From Bacteroidaceae bacterium (lineage in GTDB: Bacteria > Bacteroidota > Bacteroidia > Bacteroidales > Bacteroidaceae): a stretch of DNA of 45,873 nt. Shown one piece after another: positions 31,248 to 42,800 of this stretch; within the stretch, counting starts at the first letter, position 1; every line of letters begins with the position of its first letter. The translations under genes were made by a program, and so were the position numbers. The notes below the pieces were generated by a model. That model saw only the letters and a program-made list of their open reading frames with translations. It was not told the DNA's origin and did no database searches. The stretch is taken from NCBI GenBank assembly GCA_017546505.1, contig JAFYWV010000084.1:1-45873 (forward strand), given 5' to 3'.

Positions 31248-32930
31248 TTAGATGCCACCATAGCCAAGGATAGCCTTGCCGAGAATGGCTCTGCCGAGAA
31301 TAGACGTCGTATCGTCTTCTTTATCGATACAGAGTTGGATGTTAGGCGCGTTGAGTTGCGTGATAACGGGCAAAGGCTCTTCCTCGCCACCTACTTCTAC
31401 CGGCACAATGTCAATGGTAGGCGTTTTAAGTACGCCTTTGGCTACTGTTGTGTCGTAAGTATCTGCATCTGCCATAATATAGGCAAAGTCCTCTTTGTAA
31501 GCCTCTTCTTCATAGTCGGAGTTGAACGCGACATACGCCGCGCCACCGAAAAGCGTGTTGGCGTATTGCTTTATCTCTTCTACCGTCAGCGTATCCTTGC
31601 TGCCTATATCAGTTACATTCAAACTGCCAACGAACGACAACAAGTGAGGAGCAGAGAAAAACAATACTTTCGGGTATTCTGGAAATGTAGTATCAAAGTC
31701 TTGTACACAATATCCATTGGGACCGTTTACAAGGTCGGCTATTGCCACAATATTCGAGTGTGCTTTTCCTGCCCAAGTATGTCTGTTTTGGACGATACCA
31801 TTTGCGTCAATAATGCCATAGTTATCAAACCGCATTTTCGCAATGTCGATAACCTTTACAATCTCAATGGCAGGTTCTGTAAGCTTTGTAATTGTGACTG
31901 TAGGTGCTTCTTCGTCACGAGCATAGTCTATCTCTATGCGGATTTCAGGGGAGCGTAGCTTCTGTATCGTAGGATCTTCTTCCTTTTCGGGTTCCTCTTC
32001 GATTCTCTCAATTGTGATATCGGGTTGGGCAAGGCTCGTGATGATGATTTCGGGCTCTTTGTCTGTCTCCGTGTCCAATACCTCAATCTTAATATCGGGA
32101 GTGTTAAGTGCTTTGATAGCAGGCTTTTGCTCTTCGTAAATATCTGCGGTTACTTCAACCACAGAGATGTTCGGCTTCGCAAGAGGTGTGATAACGGGAA
32201 GATCTTCCTCGATATCCTCGTCTACCTTTTCGATTTGGATGATAGGCATAGCAAGCTGTACGATCTCGATTTCCTCGCCTTCGCCTGTTTCGCTATCAAT
32301 CTTTGCTATAACGATTTTCGGCGCATCAAGCTTTTTGATAACTACTTCCGGGATGTCCTCTTCGTTTTCGCTAACCTCTGCAATATAGATATTTGGCTTG
32401 TCGAGCGGTTTTATCGTAGGCTTTTCCTCGACATCGCTATCGCTGTCAACAAAGTCAATGATAATTTCAGGGGGAGCAAGCGCGACAGGCTTTGGCTTTT
32501 CGTCCTCAACAACATCACTATCGACCTTTTCGATTTTAATTGTCGGTTTGGCAAGCGGTGTTAGCGTAGGTGTTTCACCGCTTCCGTCATCTCCAAACGC
32601 CGACACAATTTCAATCTTCGGTGCCGGTAGCTTTGCAATAAGATTGATTATGCTCTCCTCAAAGTCTTCAACAGTAATCTCACCCGTATTGCCGCCAATA
32701 GCACGGATTTCATCCGCTACATCATCAAGTGTTTTTAACTGAATGATATACTCGTCTTCGGTCGCAACAGGTGCGGTTGTTTCAACCTTGCCATCTCGCA
32801 ATGCCTTTCTGAACTCTCTGACAGGAATTTTGCCCGTTATTACGTGAGAGCGTTTGGCGTGGTATATCTTTATTGCATTGCCTATCTTTTCGAGCGCAAC
32901 ACGCTTAATGTTGAGTCTATCTTCCTGCAT
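31248..32930 (-). CDS. Acidic tandem-repeat fibre/structural protein
   Basis: A protein of about 560 residues (ATG 32930; a GTG three codons earlier is possible). After a helical N-terminus of about 100 residues come some eleven tandem units of about 25 residues with the pattern xPxIxIxxVxxxxxEExPxIxxL, for example KPTIKIEKVDSDVVEDEKPK and APKIVIAKIDSETGEGEEIE. A folded section follows (about 370-500), and two more repeat-like units precede a Gly/Ile-rich end. The repeats are strongly acidic and probably beta-strand forming, giving an extended or Ca2+-binding stalk. It overlaps nothing in other frames that looks real. Family unknown; likely a receptor-binding stalk. Confidence 0.78.
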   Translation of the reverse strand: MQEDRLNIKRVALEKIGNAIKIYHAKRSHVITGKIPVREFRKALRDGKVETTAPVATEDEYIIQLKTLDDVADEIRAIGGNTGEITVEDFEESIINLIAKLPAPKIEIVSAFGDDGSGETPTLTPLAKPTIKIEKVDSDVVEDEKPKPVALAPPEIIIDFVDSDSDVEEKPTIKPLDKPNIYIAEVSENEEDIPEVVIKKLDAPKIVIAKIDSETGEGEEIEIVQLAMPIIQIEKVDEDIEEDLPVITPLAKPNISVVEVTADIYEEQKPAIKALNTPDIKIEVLDTETDKEPEIIITSLAQPDITIERIEEEPEKEEDPTIQKLRSPEIRIEIDYARDEEAPTVTITKLTEPAIEIVKVIDIAKMRFDNYGIIDANGIVQNRHTWAGKAHSNIVAIADLVNGPNGYCVQDFDTTFPEYPKVLFFSAPHLLSFVGSLNVTDIGSKDTLTVEEIKQYANTLFGGAAYVAFNSDYEEEAYKEDFAYIMADADTYDTTVAKGVLKTPTIDIVPVEVGGEEEPLPVITQLNAPNIQLCIDKEDDTTSILGRAILGKAILGYGGI

Positions 32931-32931
32931 A

Positions 32932-33756
32932 TCATACACTCACTTCCTCTGCCCTTGGGAGACGGTTCAATAGCTCGGTTACCAATTCATTCTTGTCGGC
33001 TTCGGTGAAATAGTCTGTGCCTTTAATGGGAGTATAACCACCGTTGCCATCCTTACCGTCCTTACCGTCCTTGCCATCTACACCATCCTTGCCATCAGCG
33101 CCGTCTTTACCGTCAGCGCCGGGAGGACCTTTCAAATCGGCAGAAGATGTTCCGATTGTGGAAGTGACAGTCAACACCGAACCTTCCCAAGAGTGGGTAA
33201 CGCCTCTAAGTACTGCGTCCTCGGCTCTCGCTACGGCTTCTTCGGCCTTCCTAACAGCTTCAGCGGCGTTTGCCGCAACGGACGCTCTTTCTACTTCTGC
33301 TGCTGCTCTTTCAAGCTCCGCTTGCTGTCTCGCGTTTTCCGACAAAATGATGCTGTCGAGGGTGTTTTTTTCGCTCTCTGAAAAGATAATTTCATCGTCA
33401 AGGAGAACGCGGTGGTCTACCACCATAGTAAATCTCGGGCAGGTAAGCATTCTACCGGCGGGGCTGTATATGCGAATTTCACAATAAGAAACACCCTCGA
33501 CATTCGTCGTATTTGCGGTAAAGTCATATCGGACAATGTTGTTTTTTTCGATTATACAATCGTTAAACAGGGTATTACCGTCGGGTTTTTTTGCAATAAA
33601 AACTGCTCTGCATCCGTCCGGGAGGATGAAAGGCTTTCCATCATCAATTAAGTTGATATAAAATCCCCAAATCGTGTCGTTTAGCATTACCGGAATCGAC
33701 ACCTGCGACTGAGTCAATTTTATATCCAAAGAAAATTTGTATTTTGAACGAAGCAT
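32932..33756 (-). CDS. Baseplate upper/receptor-connector protein (BppU-like) with collagen-like stalk
   Basis: A 274-residue protein starting MLRSKYKFSLDIKLTQSQVS at ATG 33756 (AGGAGG eight bases upstream; an earlier GTG overlaps that site). The N-terminal 120 residues match the BppU N-terminal fold pattern (FYINLIDDGKPFILPDGCRA; YCEIRIYSPAGRMLTCPRFT). Residues about 125-180 are a coiled coil (ARQQAELERAAAEVERA), followed by a collagen-like run of GxD/GKD repeats (GPPGADGKDGADGKDGVDGK). The C-terminus is helical. First gene of the receptor-binding block after the giant gene; it likely links fibres to the tail. The start codon of the next gene lies just beyond its stop. Confidence 0.83.
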   Translation of the reverse strand: MLRSKYKFSLDIKLTQSQVSIPVMLNDTIWGFYINLIDDGKPFILPDGCRAVFIAKKPDGNTLFNDCIIEKNNIVRYDFTANTTNVEGVSYCEIRIYSPAGRMLTCPRFTMVVDHRVLLDDEIIFSESEKNTLDSIILSENARQQAELERAAAEVERASVAANAAEAVRKAEEAVARAEDAVLRGVTHSWEGSVLTVTSTIGTSSADLKGPPGADGKDGADGKDGVDGKDGKDGKDGNGGYTPIKGTDYFTEADKNELVTELLNRLPRAEEVSV

Positions 33757-33793
33757 ATACGACACCTCCTATAAGTCACTAACAGAATAACAC

Positions 33794-33822
33794 AAAAGGG
33801 GGTAGGTTCTAAACCTACCCCC
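33794..33822 (-). terminator. Terminator after the giant polyvalent gene
   Basis: On the minus strand an 11-pair stem GGGGGTAGGTT/AACCTACCCCC with loop TAG is followed by TTTTG. It lies 5 bases after the stop of the giant gene and about 38 bases before the next start. The receptor-binding block thus probably needs read-through, or a promoter within the short gap that I could not identify. Confidence 0.88.
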
Positions 33823-33827
33823 CTGCT

Positions 33828-36800
33828 TTAATGCCAAGGTGCTTCGTTTATTGTGCTTTGCGCCCAACCGAACGCATAGTAAAGGCTATCTTTTTGTCTT
33901 GCCGACAAACTCATAGAATTGATGTAAGCAAGTACCTTTGCCTTTTTGGAGCCGGATATTGCTTTTCCGTTCGCGTCAACGTCTGCCGAAACGCTTGAAT
34001 TATACTGCCAAATGTCATAGAATACCTCAGCCTCTATGCCGTAAGGTTCGCAGTAAGTGTTGTACGCATTCACGGCAGAATAGGAAATTCCTTCAAGGTT
34101 CGGGTGTTCTATCACGAAGGAAAGAACGCTCACCTTCTCGATCGCTTTCTCTTGCGTCATACCGCCGTATCGCATATACATTTCAATAGCGCGGCTCACG
34201 GTGATGTTGCCCGCCATAACCTCGTCGTCGATATCGTCGTATTCAATACCTGTTACGACAACAGCACTCCACTTGTTAACAGCCTCGGTGATCTCGTCGC
34301 TGTCCATATCGGTGTACTTTTCAAGCATACTCGTCGCCTGCGCCTTTGAGATCTCGCCGCCGCGATACCATTCGCCAACCTTGCTTTTTACCTTGCTGTA
34401 AATATCCTTTTCGGTGTAGCCGTGAGACGTGAGCTCAGACATAGCCGCCTTAAGGTCGCCGCCATTTCGAACAGCGTCATAGATGGAATCGTATCGGGAA
34501 TATCCGTCGCCGGCTTCCCAACCTGAAACGGTGAAGTACGCCTCGTCCTCGTTGTCAACAAGGCCCTGCTCGAGCAATTCGCTTGCGGCTTCATCGAACG
34601 TCAGATAACCGTCCTGATAAGCATACTTGATCTCGTTCTTATCGCCCGGATCGTAAGTCTTTACCTTAAGACTCGGTGCCATAGCTCCAACGATGTTGTT
34701 CCACGCGGTGATAATCTCGCGCGTTGCCGCCGCCATAGGAAGTCCCGCCATACCGGAAACCGCCTGCAATAGCTTGTAAATGCCGCCGTACCAAGTGTAG
34801 TTGGTATCCTCTCCGGAGATCTTATCATACAGTATCTCCACACCGTTTACAAGGCTGTCATACCATTGCATAAATACCGATTGTGGAGGATTGCCGTAGG
34901 TATCAACGCCGAAGATGGAGGCAAGTTCTTTGGCAAGATCGTAGAAGTCTGCAAGTATCGGCAGCTTGTTAATCGGCATAATCTCGTCAACAACGTTGCC
35001 GCCGAACGCTTCAAGCCACTTTTCAATAAAGGTCTCATAATCGTCATCGTCGCGCATTGCATCTGCCACCGCCTGTACTGCGGCCAAAATAACAGCGCTC
35101 ACAGCGTAAGAATATATTGTCCGTCCGATCATTCGCTTGTTCTTATCCCAAGCCTGCGAACGTGTCATACCGCGCTTTAAGTCAGCGTTGTACTTGTCAA
35201 CGGCGTCAATCACCATACTTGCGGTGGTCGTAGGCTCGCTCATAAAGGAACCGACAAGACGTGCAAACGCGCCTTTGCTTCGCAGAAACTCATTCTTCGT
35301 GAGCACGCTGTCAACAACCTGAGTCTTATAGATAACGTCCTCAAATACCTTTGTCACAGCCTCGTAGAAGCCATCGTCGCCCGGCTTAAGGTTCTGCTTT
35401 TTCTGAACCTCTGCTTTGCACGCGCTCCACATAGCCGCCCAAGTAATGGTGTCTGCCTGCTCAGCACCCCACATACCAACGTCACCAATCTTATCCATTA
35501 CTGTGGATTTATGCTTGATTGTATCAGTCAGTCCTCGGGAAATGTTTACGTCATAGAATCCGAGAGATTTCCACGCGGCAATACCGCTGTATTTTCTCAT
35601 TTCCTCGATATTCTGCTTAATAGCGGAAGGTCTCAACTTCAAGCCCTTCATAATAGATCCGTAGTCTATCAGAAGTGCCGCGCGCGTAATCGCCAAAGGC
35701 TGTTGTACTACTACGCGGAAGTTATATGCAACCTGTGCCATATTGTAACGGCGCGTCGCGTTCATTCCTATCGTATCGGTTGGAATGCCCTGTGCCTCGG
35801 TGCCGTTAAAGGCTTTGAGAATATTGAGTACAAAGGTCTCGGCATATCCTTGACGCCCGCTTCCGGGTCTCGATTCTTCAGGCACACCGTACACTCTCGA
35901 CATCTGCTCTCTTACACTATTCGCAACGTATCTGTTGCCGTCTGCGTCCTCGGTTTTCTGCTGATAGTTAAACCACTTGATCGCATCGAGTACCGGCAAA
36001 GCCATAGCGTTATACTGCGCCATACTTGCCATATGATTTGAAAATACGTCGAAAATACTGTAAACGACAATTCGATTGTTCGCCTTTTCGTTACGAGACT
36101 TTGTAAAGCTCATATTGAGAAGGGCGTACAAACTTGCCGCACTCGGCTGTTCGTCTGCCGTAGATTGAAGGTGTCTGCCGTCGGAGTTGATAGGGAAGTA
36201 CTTCTCGTTTGTGAACAGTTCTTCGCCAAAGCGTTTTATCGAAACGTAGTTACCCCACGCGCCGCCTTGCTCCTGCATAAACTTTTGCAAAGCGTCTGCG
36301 ACTTCTTTCTGTCTCGGGGTCAGCGCATTGACAATGTCGGCAATATTCTGTTCGGTCAGCGGGTGACCGTTATCGGAAATCTTCTTGCCGCCCTGCGTGT
36401 ATGTTGCAACGCGGAAGCCCTCACCAAGCATATGACGGAGCGAGTCAGGCTGTTTGGAAAGCTCGTAGAAGGACATTATATCGGAAACGCGCATTTTGAC
36501 GATCTTGCCGCCGAGATTGATTTCCTTGATCTCCTTCTCCCAATCGTTTACCTCTTTCGTGGTATAGGTCTTTTCAGCAAACTCAACGATCTTCTGCGTA
36601 TTGAAAGCGAGTTGCGCTTGACCGCGACGGAGGCTGTCATAGATTGCTACGCCGCCATTGCCGAAACGTTCAAAAGCAAACGCCGGTCGTATCTGTTGCC
36701 AAAATACGAAGTTAGAAACGCCTCCGGCTTTTCCGTCGTCGCTCGACATTGCCGAAAGAGCTTCAATAGAGTTGTCGCCTGCATTGTAAACGTGCTGATA

Positions 36801-39800
36801 CATCGCGTTCGCGTGGAATTTGTTTACCTGCGTAATGTACGCTTTTAGTACTCGTACCACAGAAGAAAGTTCCTTTAATTCCTCGCTCGTCATTCTGTTA
36901 ATGACAAACTCGCCGCTTTTCTCTCCTACAAGCTTTTGAATATCATCAATAAAGCTCTGCAACTTTTCCATAAAGTTCGGAGGCAAGTCGTTGTAGCCGG
37001 AATACATACCACTCACATCAATGTTTTGCTTGAGCGCTGATTTCAACGCATTAAGCCGCGTTACAAACTCCGTATCTGCCTTTGTTGCTTCTCCGCCTCG
37101 GAGCTGTTGTTTGCTCGTGAAGTCGATAGAAGAAAGGAAGGGAATAACGGTGTTTTTCAGCGCATCGGGAATGTGCTTTACAATATCCTTATTATTAGGC
37201 TTCAACACCCAATTTGTAAGCTCGGTCACATCGGCTTTGATACGCTCGCGGTACTTCTTGATCGCCGCAGAGTTTCGTGTACGGTCGCGCCAACGCTTCA
37301 AGATCTCGGCACCGTGTTGTCTTTCGGCTGTCTCAACAACCTTGCGCGCTTTCTTCAGCACGTTTCCAAGGACCTCTTTATCCTCAACCGAAAGCACCTC
37401 AGTACTTGCCGCCTTGATCTGTTCATCAAGAACGCGCATACGGTTCAATGTCTGTGCCGCCGCTTCTCGGTCTACGTTTGCGCCAAACTGTTGCTCCTTG
37501 TAGAGTCTACCTTGCTCTGCTCGATCGTCCTGCAAGCCCTCAAGCCTTGAAAGTCGACTTTTGAAGATTTGCACAGCGTCACGCTCTGCATCGGTAAGTT
37601 TACCACTCATTAGGAGTTCTTCTGCCGCCATAGCAAGCACTTCACGGTCGGTCAGCGTGTTTGTACGCTGTTGCTCTTGCTCGTCAGAGTTAAGGTATTC
37701 TCGGCTCTGCTCCTGAACGGTGTCCTCGGACACGCTATCAAGCGACTGTTCCTCTTTCGGGTTCAGGATCTCCATAACCTCATTATAGCGGGCGCGCTTT
37801 TGGTCAAGTTCTGCCTGCTTTGCGAAAGGCTCTGCAATCAGTTTTTCCTGTTCCGCAATATCCTTTTGCACTTCTGTGAGGTCGTGCTCCCACAGTTTCA
37901 CCCTTTCGTCAATACTTTCGGCAACACCTGCAAGCTGACTGATCATAAAGGTTGTATTACTCGGATAGGTTTTGAACGGATAGCCTTGCTTACCCACAAG
38001 CAAGCCGTTTATACCCTCGCTCGACTTTATCACGCGAAGCTCAAAACCTGCAAAATTACCGATGGTATTATAGCTGTCAAAAGTCGCTCTTGTTGTCGCC
38101 TCTGCCATCAGCGCGACGCCCGCTTCTTTCTTATCGGTGTACTTCTTGTTACCAACGGTAATAGAGAATTTCTCGTCAGAATAAGTGTCTTTTCTCGCGG
38201 CAATATCTGCTTTGCCGTTTGCAATCTGCTTTTCAAGAGACGCGATTTGACCGTTATCTCTCGACAAACGTTCCTTTGCGGAACGGACCGCAGAAATATG
38301 TGCTCGGTACAAGCTTTCCAACTTCTTAATAGCGGTGTCAAGCTCTACCTGTTCCATAATCAGAGGACTACCGGAAGCCAACGCCTTGACCTCGGCAGCA
38401 GATAGTGTTACTTCTCCTGTGTCCTCGGTCTCGCGGCCTACATTCTCACCGTTCATTACCTGATTGATGAAGTTCTGCTTTCGATCAAGAATATCCCAAA
38501 GGCGTGCATCAAAGCTTCCCTCTGTAACGTAGGTGTATTTAGATACTTCCTCGTTTATATTCTTCTGTCTGAAAGCACGTCCGTCTCTCTGCTCAACGTC
38601 GCCGGGTCTCCACGGTGCGTCAAGGTGGTGGATAGCAACAATACGTTTCTGCGCGTTCATACCAACGCCCATTTTACCGGTAGAGCCAATCAATACTCTT
38701 ACCTTGCCCTCGTTCACATCGTCAAACAGTTTCTTTTTCTTTGCGTCGGTGTCTGCCTCGTGAATAAAAGCAATTTCCTTTGCGGGAATGCCGCCCTGAC
38801 GCAAGCGAGTTTTAAGGTCGTCGTAGAGCTGTGCGCTCTCCATATCCGTTTCAATATCCTCGGTCGCGGTTGCGTTGTTATTGCTCGCGCCCTTCGGTGT
38901 TGCCATATCACAGAATATAAGCTGTGTTCCCTTGATACTCTTGCTCTCGTTATATTCCTTGAGAACATTGTCAGCGCAACGATAGATTTTACAGCCTTCC
39001 TCATACGGGAGGGAAGGGTCTATCATACGCTGAGTATAGGATATTTTTCTGCCGTCCGACGTGATCTTCAACATATTATCCTCGGAAGGATCTACGTTCT
39101 TGATATTGTCGGCACGCTGTTCAAGCTCTTTCATATAATCGCGTTGGAATTGTCCGGGCTCGCATACGACAACGTTTACCTTGCCGCCCTTCATCGTCGG
39201 GATCTTAAGCCCGGGAACGTCGGTAAGCACGTCAGCAAAGTTACGGAACAACAGTTGAAGCTCGCTCATATTCTTAAAGCGCGAAAAACTCTGTTTCACA
39301 CGGTAGCCTTGTCCACTCGGCTTGATCTCTACGCCGTTCACAACCTCGCCAAACTGTTTTGCCCACGCGTCAAAGGTGGAAAGTCCAAGCTGATTCAAGA
39401 GATCGGGTTGCAGATACTTCTGCATAATATACATTTCCGACATAGAGTTCATAACAGGTGTAGCAGTAGCAAATACGATACCGCGACCGCCGTTGAGTTG
39501 TTGCAGATAGCGTACCTTTGTATAAAGGTCAAAAGCACGTTTTGAACCGTCCTTGTTGCCAAGGCCTGCAACGTTGGTCATAGAAGTGGTGTAGAACAGA
39601 TTTTTGAAGTTGTGAGCCTCGTCCACAAAGAGAGAGTCAACGCCTAACTGTTCAAAATCTATATTGTCCTCGTCCTTCGCCTTATCGGTCAGCTTGTCGA
39701 TCTTTGCCTGCAAGGATTTACGCTTCTTTTCGAGGTCCTTTACAGACAACGCCTTATCGCCCTTGTCGGCTTTGGCTTCCTCGATAGCGGCAATAACGCT

Positions 39801-42800
39801 GTCGATCTGCTCCTGATAGAGCTGTCTTGTAAAATCGTCAGACATAGGAAGCTTCTCAAACTGTTCATAGGAAACGATAACTGCGTCGTACTCTCCGTTT
39901 GCGATACGGTTCATAAATACCTTTCGGTTAGCGGCCGTAAAGTCGGAGGCTTCCGCGACGAGTAGCTTCGCAGTAGGGAAGATATCCATAAATTCTTTGC
40001 CCCATTGTGCTACGAGCGATTTAGGAACGGCGAACATAGGCTTCTTTACAAGTCCGAGTTCTTTCAGCTTCATAGCCGACGCCGCCATTTCAAAGGTTTT
40101 ACCCGCCCCCACTCTGTGAGCGAGAAGGGTATTACCACCCGAAGAAATAACGCGCTGTACTGCGTCCTTTTGGTGTGGACGCAAAGATTTTTCAGCGTTC
40201 ATACCGTTCACGGTAAGATTTTCGCCGTTGTATTTCGGTGTAACAACAGAATTGAACACCTCGTTATAAAGCGTTGCGAGCTCTCCGCGTCTCGCTTCGT
40301 CACGCCACAGCCACTCCTGAAATTCTTTTTGAATGTTCTCGATCTTTTCGTTTGCCGCCGCAGTAGCGTCCTTATTGACTACAAAGGAGCCGTCGTCAAG
40401 CTTATCCTTGATTACAACGCTCTTGCTGTTCAGCATAGCGTCAAACAGGTCGAGGAAGGTCCTGCGCGAAGTACCCCACTTCTGCGTGTTCGCCGAGTTC
40501 ATTTTCAGGTGACGACCTTTCAGCTCTACGGTAAAGTTTCCGGTATCGCGGTTTCTCGTAACGTCAACGTCTTGTCTCCACTCGCTGTTTCGTCCACCGA
40601 GCATATACGCCGCAAAGTCGGAATATACGCTGTTCGGAATCCAAGGAGTACCGGGGTTGACAAAGATATCCTGATAGCCAACGTCCTCCGGCATAACCGA
40701 TTTGAGCGCTTCCACGTTGTTTTTATAATCAGCGTCGAGCGGTACAAGTGCCTCTGCATCGCGGAGCTTTGCGCGCACGTTACCGGAAAGATAGGTTTCT
40801 GCTGTTTCAAGGTCCCCATTACGATTTTTGAAAGCCTTGCGGCTGTCAATGAGTTCTCTTGTAACGTCTGCCTCTGTCTTGCCTGTGATTCTTGCAATAA
40901 GAGCAGTATCAACGCCGCCGGTCTGATTGACCGAAACGATAAGACCCTCTGCAACGTCCTTTGCCGACGTTACGGTGCGGTTAGGACTGATAGTGTTCTT
41001 TGAGAAAATATCCGCTTTGGTCGCCTTTTTGGTTTCGGGGTTCCAATTTTCAAGGGCGAAAAGGGAATAACGGTCGGGATCTTCGATAAAAGCGTTTCTA
41101 TTTGCCTGAGAATTGATAAATCCGTATTTCTTTACGAAAGCGTCGTAAACCTTATTCAACTCTGTACGCGCCTTTTTGATTTCGGTATCATTCAGCCCTT
41201 GCTGTTGATAGTTTATCAAATTACGCGCGGCGTCGCGGATTTCAAGCATAGCGGAAATACGCTCTGCGGCTCCATTCGCTTTGTTTATTTCAACAAGCTC
41301 GCCGCCTTTGTTCTGATATACCTTTCCTTCCTTTACGACAAGGCCATTTTCTTTGGTCTTTTTGCTCGCTCTCTCCACGGCAAAATTGGTTTTCTCTCGG
41401 CTAAGTGTCGCGGGATATTCCATCTTGCCCTCGATATGAGAGAAAGCCTCGCGGATTTGGTCGGCAAGACTGCCTCGGTCGGTTAACGGCTTGTAGGTAA
41501 CTGTCGTTTCTCCGTATCTTCCTCTTGTCGCAGTAGGAACGCCTAAAACCATTTCCGGGTGATTTTCAAAGTAATTATTGGCGTATTCCCCTGTTTTATA
41601 ATTGTAAGGTGCTTCGAGGAAATCCTCGCCTGAATAAGTTGTATTTGCGGCTCTCTTTTTGAGAATGAGAATGTCTGCTACAACATCAGTACCTGCGTTA
41701 CTCTTGAAAGCGGAATTGGGCAAGCGGATAGCTCCGAGAAGATCAGCCTTTTGCATAATATAGCGGCGCACCGTATTGTCTCGGCTGCTCATTGTATAAG
41801 AGGACGTAATAAACATTACGATACCGCCCGGACGCACCTTATCAAGCGCTTTTGCAAAGAAATAGTTGTGAATAGCGCTTGTTACCTTTTTCGGATATGC
41901 CTTGTCATAAATGGCTACTTTGCCGAAAGGTACGTTACCAATAGCCACGTCCATATAATTATCGGGGATATTAGCCTTTTCAAAGCCCTGAATACGCACG
42001 TCAGCGTTCGGGTAAAGGTGCTTTGCAATAAGACCGGTAATGCTGTCAAGCTCCACCATCGTCCAACTCTTGACCTTTGAGGTCATAGCCGTAGGCATAG
42101 CCCCGACGAAGTTACCAACGCCCGAGGAAGGTTCAAGCATACGACCGCCATTAAAACCAAGGCGTTCAAGCCCACCGTACATAGCCTTTATAACCGGAAT
42201 ATCTGTATAGAAGGCATCTGTTGTGCTTGCTCTTGCGGCGCGAAATTCCTCGTCAGTCAGCAATTCCTTCAGCTCGGTATATTCCTTGCTCCAATCCGAC
42301 TTTTTCTCATCAAAGGCATCGGACAGACCGCCCCAACCAATGTACTTGGAGAGGATAGCCTGCTCTGCTTCGGTTGCATATCTGCTCTCCGATTCAAGCT
42401 GTTTTACAAGGCGAATAGCTTCAATATTAGCCTTATATCTCGATTTCTCGCCGTTGGGCAGGTCAAGACTATCGCCAATAACGAAGTTGCGGCCCTTCGG
42501 TTGTTCGGTGGACTGTTGCGCAACCTGTTCGGTTACTTCCTCGTGAAGTGCTTCTGCCGCTTTGCCACCGTCATTTATGTCGGTCGCAGAATTATCAGTA
42601 GCCTCGCGCTTGTCAATGGCTTCCTTTACTTGGTTCCATTTTGTAACATCGCTGTCCTTGCCCAATTCTCCGATAATCACCGGAGCGAAAGTGGGTAGAC
42701 CCTGCTTGTCGTAGATATCTACCTGAATGATATTCTTCTTGGCAGACATCTTGTTGATCTTAAGCCTATATCCTTTCTCCTTGGCATAAGATTCCGCGTC

